Shown here: one piece after another, positions 57,850-64,000 of the stretch | Position numbering within the stretch: position 1 is the first letter of the stretch | How the letters are laid out: each line of letters opens with the position of its first letter | Origin: Neurospora tetrasperma FGSC 2508 | Lineage: Eukaryota; Ascomycota; Sordariomycetes; Sordariales; Sordariaceae | Assembly: GCF_000213175.1 (NCBI RefSeq) | Contig: NW_009799104.1 | Span: 3,097,333 to 3,161,332 of the forward strand | Direction: 5' to 3' | Length of the DNA stretch: 64,000 nt | Position numbers and translations under genes: made by a program | Notes under the pieces: generated by a model | Told to the model about the DNA's origin: nothing | The model's input: only the letters and a program-made list of their open reading frames with translations | The model's database searches: none

Positions 57850-60618
57850 AACCTGATGCTGTGGATGTTGTTGGTGGTGAGGCTGATGATGCATCTGTTG
57901 TTGTTGATTCTGGTGCTGTTGATGGACCGGATGCTGCTGGGATTGCTGCTGAGCTTGAGCAGCCTTGGCCTGCGCATTTGTACTTTCCCTCTCCAAAACA
58001 TTGCTAAGGTAAGGGAGGTCATCGCGAGCCTTAGGATCCCGCTCGTAGATTTTCTTGATCACTTCCCATTCCTTCCGGGACATCTTGTGGGCCTGAGGCA
58101 ACAGAAAGGCAACGGTCGGGCTGGTGATGAGAGAGCCGAGTACTTCTCTAGCAATGGCCTCTCCTTGTTTCTGCACTTGATCCACGGCGGGATGCTGCAT
58201 TTGGCTCACTGAATGCTGGGCTGGCGGTGTTGGCTGCGGTTGCTGCTGCGGTGGCACTTGGGAAGGGGTGCTACTGTGCCTAGGAGTTGGGTAATTGGGG
58301 AATGTGCTCTGTGGAGATGTTGGTGAGAAAGCGGGCGTCGAGAGCGAAGGTCGATGGCCCGGAGGAAGGTTCGCCAGCGCTGGCGATGATGGCGCCGGTG
58401 TATTGGCGAAACTGGTGTGGACCTTTGTGGACTGGTTCGCCACTACTTGGTTATAGTCATTAGTCCCATGTAGCCGCATGATAGTATCGGGATCGTTACG
58501 GTAGACAAATACGGCGAGCAACATTGGCTCTGTCCTCGTCTCGGGAATGTGGTTGTCCGCCAGGTTGAGCATAAACTCTGGGTATTGACCTGTGCCGGGA
58601 AGCACGGGAACGAGGTAGGTGTCGCGGACGTTCGCTACCCCTCTGTCTCCTATGACTCCGTATCGCTTCTTGGACACAAAGTAGTCAACCAGGCGTTGGA
58701 ACTGCGGCTTCGAGGCCGCCGACGTGGGCTGTAAGTTCACTACTACCACATCAGTGGGAAGACTATACCTCAGACTACAAAGGTAGACAATGGCCTGTTG
58801 TTCGTCAATCCGTCCGCAGACAGTAAGAGTCTTGGGCATTAACTTGTCCCATTCCAAGCCGATTGACTCCTTGAGTTTGGCGCCTCCAATATGCTTGGCC
58901 GTCACTTGGAAGTCCGCAATGGTATTCATGACTAAATTTCCCTTCCACACCACGTCGGGGTCGAGGATCTCTTCCTTGGGCGAGTAAGGCGGAGACTGGG
59001 TGCCGTCATCCAAAAGGCGATCCACATCAGCATCAACCCCAGGTCCTGTCGATGTAGACATGGCGGATGGACGTCTGTGGTGAGACTGCGTAGGCGACCT
59101 AACACTTGAGAAGACCTTGTTGATATCAAAGTTCCCTGTGCTAGGTGACTTTTGCGTGTCCACAGTCAGATCCCTCGAAGATCGCTTCGAAGCCGCCCCC
59201 TGAGCAGCCTTTTCCGGTCCCTCTTCCTTAACGCGTTTCTTCGGGGGCTCGGCTGTATCCTGGGGCGGCCTACGTACGGGAGCGGAGGAAACATCAGTCG
59301 AAAGGTTGAAACTTTCGTCACCAATAACTTCCTCGCCCTTGTGCGTCTTTCGTATCCTGGGGACATCCTCGGTGATCATAATGGACTGCTTCTCTGCCCT
59401 GGCCTTCATCTCGGCGGTCTCTTTCTGTAGCTCCTTTGTTGCCAGCTCCTCTGTTGTCATGGAAGCCAACATGGTAGGAGTAAGGGTGCCGCCAAGCAGG
59501 CCGGTAGTAAGGTCTTGGTTGGTCTTGAGGTTGTAACTTAGTGTCCGCATCTGGCCGCTATAGGCAGTGGGTTGGTGCGAATCGTGGACAGCCCGCTCAA
59601 TCTGAATAGCTAAACGCTCGGCGGTAGCTGAGACGCCTTCGGAAGGAATCGACACGCCCTTCTTCTCGGCAACTCCAATAGAGTGCACAAGAGATTTAGA
59701 AAGGAGCTTGGCGGCGCCTTGCCGGAGCTCGGGCAGCTCACTGATCTTTCCAGCAATGTCATCTGGGGCCTTGTATGACGGAAGAGATGGAGCTTGGGTT
59801 TCTGTGACCTTTCGGACCTTTTGCTGTACGGAAGGGTTAGTCAGCGTCATGAAGAGAAGAGGAGTGAGAACAAACGTGACGTACCTTGGGCTCCTTCTCT
59901 GGCACCGGTTCTGTCGTCTTGCGCTTCTGTCCAGCGGCGCTCTTGGCATCCTTCTTGGGCTCTGGTACTGGAGATGGCTTTGGCTTCTGGGAGACCTGGG
60001 CGCTTTCTTCCTTGTGGTCGCTCACCCTCTTGGATTTCTTCTTGTTGCCTCTTCTCCGCTTCTCTGCCTTTTCTTCCTCGAAGGCTTTGCGCCTGGCCTC
60101 CCAGGGCCTCTCGCCGTTCTTCATGCCATTGAGCAGTTCCTGGTGGTTCTCGGGCTTGCAGAGCTCGCAGAAATACTCCTTAGGTAGATCTTCGCTATAC
60201 TGGCTCATGCCCATGCAGATGTTGTGCTGCCAGGCGCCGCACATGTCGCAGGCAATCCAGGGTTCGCCGGAATCCTCATCTTGTTCGGTGGCGCCGCAGA
60301 CACATCGGATGATTTCTTCCTCGGGCTCTTCTGGCTCGGGGACTGCCTTCTTGGCGGCCTTCTTTCCGCGCTTCTTGGGAATGTCGATTTGGTCGAGCTG
60401 TTCCAGAGCCTTGTGTTGGCCCTTGGTGGCTCTAACCGATCGGCGCGGCTCGGGTTCTAGCATCAGGTGTTTCGTGGTTAGCTTTTAGTCACAAAGGGCG
60501 GAACGGCTCAGTATCTGAAAATGGCATGGGGAGTTGGTAGCTGGCGCTAGCTTGGCTGTTTGATGCTATTGCGAGACGAAAACGAAACATGGTGACTGCG
60601 TAGTAGCTTACCAGACAT
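57280..60618 (-). CDS. BYE1-like PHD / TFIIS-central / SPOC protein, 1040 residues
   Basis: Homologues bind RNA polymerase II and H3K4-methylated chromatin. Exons: 60612-60618 (ATG TCT G), 59885-60456 and 57280-59823. Introns are 155 bp (GTAAGC..GCTAG, branch GCTAACC) and 61 bp (GTACGT..ACAG, branch GACTAAC). The tiny first exon gives MSEPEPRRSVRATKG, a better start than the Met just inside intron 1 at 60463. The PHD finger has Cys54, 56, 72, 75, His80, Cys83, 99 and 102. A Lys-rich NLS-like stretch is at 130-150. The TFIIS central domain is about 227-338 (RQGAAKLLSKSLVHSIG; LSYNLK). The SPOC domain is about 484-639 (VVWKGNLVMNTIADF; LPKTLTVCGRI-like; MLLAVFVYRND). The last 300 residues are Gln/His/Pro-rich with an 11-Gln run, ending in PPPPIPP repeats. 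The open frame after the stop is listed separately. Confidence 0.93.
57817..57849. repeat. pure CTG/CAG trinucleotide repeat, 11 units, inside the BYE1-like gene
   Basis: Eleven uninterrupted CTG units on the plus strand encode most of the Gln run of the minus-strand BYE1-like protein. Pure CAG runs slip readily, so length variation between strains is expected. Confidence 0.95.
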
Positions 60619-62099
60619 GATGGCGGTTCTCGACAATGGCCAGGTCGGGTAACTTTGGGGTATGTAGTAGGTACGGGCTCAGTGGACAGCGAACTTTCCA
60701 GCCTTGTTCGGATACAATTGGGAGTGCTTTCGACTTTGTCTGACGCGCGCGCGGTCTACTGCAGATGGCTCAAGACATGCGTGTGGAGAGCGGATCCTCA
60801 TGCGGGCATTAGACAGAGAAAGATATTTTACGCGTGTGAAAGTAGGTAGAGCTAGCAACGATGGCGACAATGACTACCCAGAGGAGGGCTGTCTCAACAA
60901 CAACAAAAGAACGAAGAAAATGATCCTGAAGCTATGTGTCGCTGGCAGGCGAGATTCTTGCAGCAGCTAGACCTAGCAATCCTCAATTATGACCCTCCTG
61001 GTTTGCGCAAGGCAAAGCGTTGATGCCTGCTGTTTTTGCTTGTTGGTCGCCTTGTTGTTGTTGCTGCTTCTTCTTCTTCTTCCTCTCCGGCAGTTGGATG
61101 GACACTGTTGGATGATGTTGGTCGTCGCAGTCAGAATGTTGGTGTCAGTCCTTCCCGTCTGCCTTCAGTCAGAGAGGGGCCCAAGCTCCACGCGGGACCG
61201 TTAGAAGGTCGACAAAGTACTGTAGTGTAGAATGCGGAGGGATCGTCGGGGACCCTCGCGTGACCGGGAGCACACTGGATGTCGAGAGAGGAATAACGCG
61301 TCGGCAATTCAGAGTATGGGTGTTGTTAGCCGACAGACAGCACAGCACGAGAGAGTTGGGCGACAAGACTGAGTGGTGTGGTAGTAGTCAAGTCGGATTG
61401 CCGAGAGGTGTTCAGAGGAAGAGGTCGCTGAAACGGAAGAGAGAAAGAAGCAGCCGTGTCGCGACTGAGTGACGGAATTGTGGAGGTTGGCAGGAGAGGA
61501 GTTTGCTGAGGTGGAGGCGGCGACCAGATCTCTTGTACCGATTGTCCGCTTACCTCCAGCGATAATTGTTAATCAGCCAGTCAAGCTGCATACTGTAAGC
61601 TTAACAGCGGGACTCTCTCTATGGAACCCTGCTGGAGCGGGAAAGCGGGGTGATTTCGGGCGCTGAGGCTCTGAGTGGACATTGGATAAGACGTCAGACG
61701 GGAGTCCTAGAGGTATCCAGAGACCCCGGCAGGCAGTTGGCAGCTGGCGAGCGGGCAACCCAAGGTAATCTGGACCTTCATCCGTGTCAAGGAGGTACCT
61801 AGAGGCAGGTACCTGCCCGACCATAGGTGACGCGTTGGATGCTTGCTTGCCTGGAGCTCCAGGGCGACCTGACAGCACTGTTGAAGGAACTAACGAAGTC
61901 CACTGCGCTGCTGCACCTCAGCGTCAAGCCTTCCGCCTTCCGCTCTCCATCTTCCACGGCAGTTTGTTGAAGGAATACAAACCAAACCAAAACAACATCA
62001 CCACGACGACGCAAAAGACAAGCACTAGGTTGGCGCTTGCGAACGACAGACCAAGAACTAGACAATTTCCAACAAGTCATCGTCATATCGAATTAAACC
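60619..62099. promoter_or_regulatory. 1.5 kb divergent upstream region, BYE1-like / proteasome alpha-3
   Basis: Both flanking genes are transcribed outward. No gene is seen inside. A run of TGTTGTTGCTGCTTCTTCTTC lies around 61050-61085. I looked for a proteasome-type GGTGGCAAA element and did not find one. Confidence 0.5.
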
Positions 62100-63131
62100 A
62101 TGGCGAGAAGATACGATTCCCGAGTAAGTGGGCAGTGACCCGTCAGCCCGCCGCCGCCTGGTTACCTTACCTATCGACAAGTAGTGGGCGGAGGAGGGGG
62201 GGTAGCAGTGGTGGTGTGGTGATGGCAGCTTGTTTGAAGCTTTTGGGGGTTCGCACATAGACTGACACGCCTTTCTCATAGACAACCATCTTCTCCCCCG
62301 AAGGTCGTCTGTACCAGGTCGAATATGCTCTTGAAGCCATTTCCCATGCCGGTACCGCCATCGGTATCCTCGCCAAGGATGGCATCGTCCTAGCTGCTGA
62401 GCGCAAGGTCACCTCCAAGCTCCTCGAGCAAGACACATCGGCCGAGAAGCTCTACATTCTCAACGAGTAGGCGCATCCCTTTCTTACTTAAGGTCATACA
62501 GACGCTAACCTTGTCGCTGCCCTCCAGCAACATGATCTGCGCCGTCGCCGGCATGACAGCCGATGCCAACATCCTCATCAACTACGCCCGACAAGCCGCC
62601 CAACGCTATCTTTTGACCTATAACGAGGACATCCCCTGCGAGCAGCTAGTGCGCCGTCTCTGCGATCTCAAGCAAGGCTACACACAACACGGTGGTCTCC
62701 GTCCCTTTGGTGTTTCCTTCATCTACGCCGGCTGGGATCCCCAGCGCCAGTTCCAGCTCTACCTCAGCAACCCCTCGGGTAATTACGGCGGCTGGAAGGC
62801 GACCAGTGCGGGCGCCAACAATGCGAGCGCCCAGAGCTTGCTGAAGCAGGATTACAAGGAGGACTGCACGCTCAAGGAGGCGTGCGCCATGGCCGTCAAG
62901 GTGTTGAGCAAGACCATGGACTCGACCAAGCTGAGCCCGGAGAAGAGTGAGTGTTGGCGATATTGCGGTCATGGATGAAAGCATGCTAATGTTTTTGTAA
63001 CAGTCGAGTTTGCGACGGTTGGCCAGACCAAGGACGGTAAGATCTACCACAGGCTATGGAGCGCGGACGAGATCACGGCACTATTGAAGGAACACGACTT
63101 GGCGAAGGACGACAACACGGAAGACAAGTAA
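62100..63131 (+). CDS. pre9: 20S proteasome subunit alpha-3 (PSMA4/Pre9), 251 residues
   Basis: Outer-ring subunit of the 20S proteasome, non-catalytic. Exons: 62100-62123, 62282-62466, 62528-62946 and 63004-63131; introns 158, 61 and 57 bp, all GT..AG and in frame. The first exon is only eight codons (MARRYDSR) and joins [20 protein letters not shown], the alpha-subunit signature. The alpha-3 type is shown by [38 protein letters not shown] and [15 protein letters not shown], followed by [12 protein letters not shown]. It ends in an acidic tail (AKDDNTEDK) as in PSMA4. The length is normal for the family. Yeast Pre9 is the only dispensable 20S subunit, so this member is of interest in proteasome variants. 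Confidence 0.97.
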
Positions 63132-63447
63132 GATGGATGAATGTCACGCATAGTTCTGGATGTGGAACAGAGCGGAAAGCCGGCCTGCGTTTAGTCTAGA
63201 GAGCGCTTTCTGTACTAATACAAGGAATGACCATGGTACGCCAAATGATGAAATGGATATACAAACATGGGTCTCCAACTCCCAGCTATATGCTCTTTGA
63301 CGTTCCCCGTGCTCGAAAGTTGCCATATCTGAAGAAGGCGAAAGTTTCAAGTGTTACTGTACACGCACATCTGGCGCAAGCAAGATACATTACAGTATCA
63401 AATTAAGACATCTACGGAAACCAACCAAGTTAGCCTTCATCCACTCA

Positions 63448-64000
63448 TCATCGAGGGCTCTCCAAAGGTCCCAACTCCACCGGGGCAGTCAAATCAAACG
63501 TTCCTACATTTCGCTGAAACCCTCCTCCGATGACCCCCTCCTCCTCATCCCTCACCCTCCCATACCTCCCACTACTCTGGACCCCGTCCCCGTCCCGCTC
63601 CCCCGTCATCCCCGAATAGGGCTCCTCACACCTCACGCTGCTCAACCTCGGCCAATACCGCCTATAACTCCAATACGTAATCACCCACCCCATCACCGCG
63701 CCCACACAGACATCCTCCACATCATGTCGGTAATCCATGCACCTGCTAATGGCGATCATCAACGCCCCCAGCAACGGACTGAGGCAAAGTAACGCCTTGA
63801 GTAGATCCCGACGGACCAGCACTTTTTCCATGCCCTCCATGATTCCAGGAGAAGAAGACAGAGGAGAACTGCTCGCAAACACTCTGAACTGCCCACACCA
63901 GAAAAGCGCCAGGTACCCTAACCCGGAAAACGCAAAACTACTGTGCCCACTGGGAAAACTGCGCCAGCCGTCGTGCAGGGTGTGGTGGTCTGTCTGCGTG
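63448..64000 (-). CDS. PAP2-family lipid phosphatase (DPP1/LPP1-like), 5' end outside window
   Basis: The frame is open to the right edge, so only the C-terminal 183 residues are seen. Near the edge is DGWRSFPSGHSSFAFSGLGY, containing the PAP2 PSGH motif with its catalytic His. A membrane segment follows (LLKALLCLSPLLGALMIAIS), then SRCMDYRHDVEDVCVGA, the SR-x5-H-x3-D motif whose His is the phosphohistidine nucleophile. Another segment (AVMGWVITYWSY) leads to a cytosolic tail rich in Gly/Arg/Asp. This matches fungal diacylglycerol pyrophosphate / lipid phosphate phosphatases that hydrolyse phosphatidic acid. The gene converges on the proteasome gene, with 316 bp between the stops. Confidence 0.93.
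   Translation of the reverse strand, partial: TQTDHHTLHDGWRSFPSGHSSFAFSGLGYLALFWCGQFRVFASSSPLSSSPGIMEGMEKVLVRRDLLKALLCLSPLLGALMIAISRCMDYRHDVEDVCVGAVMGWVITYWSYRRYWPRLSSVRCEEPYSGMTGERDGDGVQSSGRYGRVRDEEEGVIGGGFQRNVGTFDLTAPVELGPLESPR

Noticed and set aside
57253-58212. Long plus-strand frames opposite the BYE1-like gene, rich in Leu, Ala, Val and Asp
   Set aside because: These are antisense readings of the CAG/CAT/CCA-biased Gln/His/Pro region. The repeats keep stops away on the other strand.

Overview
The window looks like a chromosome segment of a filamentous ascomycete, most likely a Sordariales species close to Neurospora or Sordaria. This is inferred from short introns (mostly 44-100 bp) with GT..AG ends and CTAAC/CTGAC branch sites, scattered TACCTA motifs and homopolymer tracts in intergenic DNA, a fungal cellulose-binding (CBM1) enzyme, a HET-domain gene, and the GH2 beta-galactosidase / GH74 xyloglucanase neighbour pair that I recall from Neurospora. 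Species assignment is an inference. No operons, CRISPR arrays, retroelements or viral remnants were seen.

Layout. 0-5.5 kb: a Vti1 Qb-SNARE gene on the minus strand, flanked by simple repeats and a 16-bp inverted repeat. 5.5-7.6 kb: a 689-residue fungal protein of unknown function. 8.9-9.25 kb: an almost perfect 314-bp foldback element with 85-87 bp arms. 10.4-12.8 kb: a HET-domain gene whose frame is broken by one in-frame TGA. 13.1-20.5 kb: a divergent pair, an intracellular GH2 beta-galactosidase and a secreted GH74-CBM1 xyloglucanase, sharing a 1.4 kb upstream region. 21.1-21.7 kb: tRNA-Glu(UUC) and initiator tRNA-Met. 22.3-29.3 kb: three minus-strand genes (a disordered unknown, a DUF829/PaxU-like hydrolase ending in a peroxisomal SKL signal, and a four-exon unknown). 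31-32.3 kb: a Cys-rich single-pass membrane protein. 34.2-34.8 kb: a LAMTOR1/Meh1-like lipid-anchored TORC1 adaptor. 34.85-49.5 kb: an unusually gene-poor stretch with a single 110-residue Cys-rich gene at 39.7-40.1 kb. 49.5-64 kb: a gene-dense housekeeping block with an F-box protein, a small Thr/Ala-rich protein, a ZNF830-like zinc-finger protein, Mediator MED7, a BYE1-like PHD-TFIIS-SPOC protein, proteasome subunit alpha-3 (PSMA4/Pre9), and the 3' part of a PAP2 lipid phosphatase gene that leaves the window.

Functional links. The two glycosidases make sense together: GH74 cuts the xyloglucan backbone outside the cell, and a cytosolic GH2 beta-galactosidase could trim imported galactosides. 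MED7, BYE1 and the ZNF830-like protein are all nuclear mRNA-synthesis/processing factors, but there is no sign they are regulated as a unit. The observations I would follow first are: the 229-residue methionine-free open frame directly after the BYE1 stop; the peroxisomal signal on the DUF829 hydrolase; the young foldback element; and the single stop inside the HET gene.
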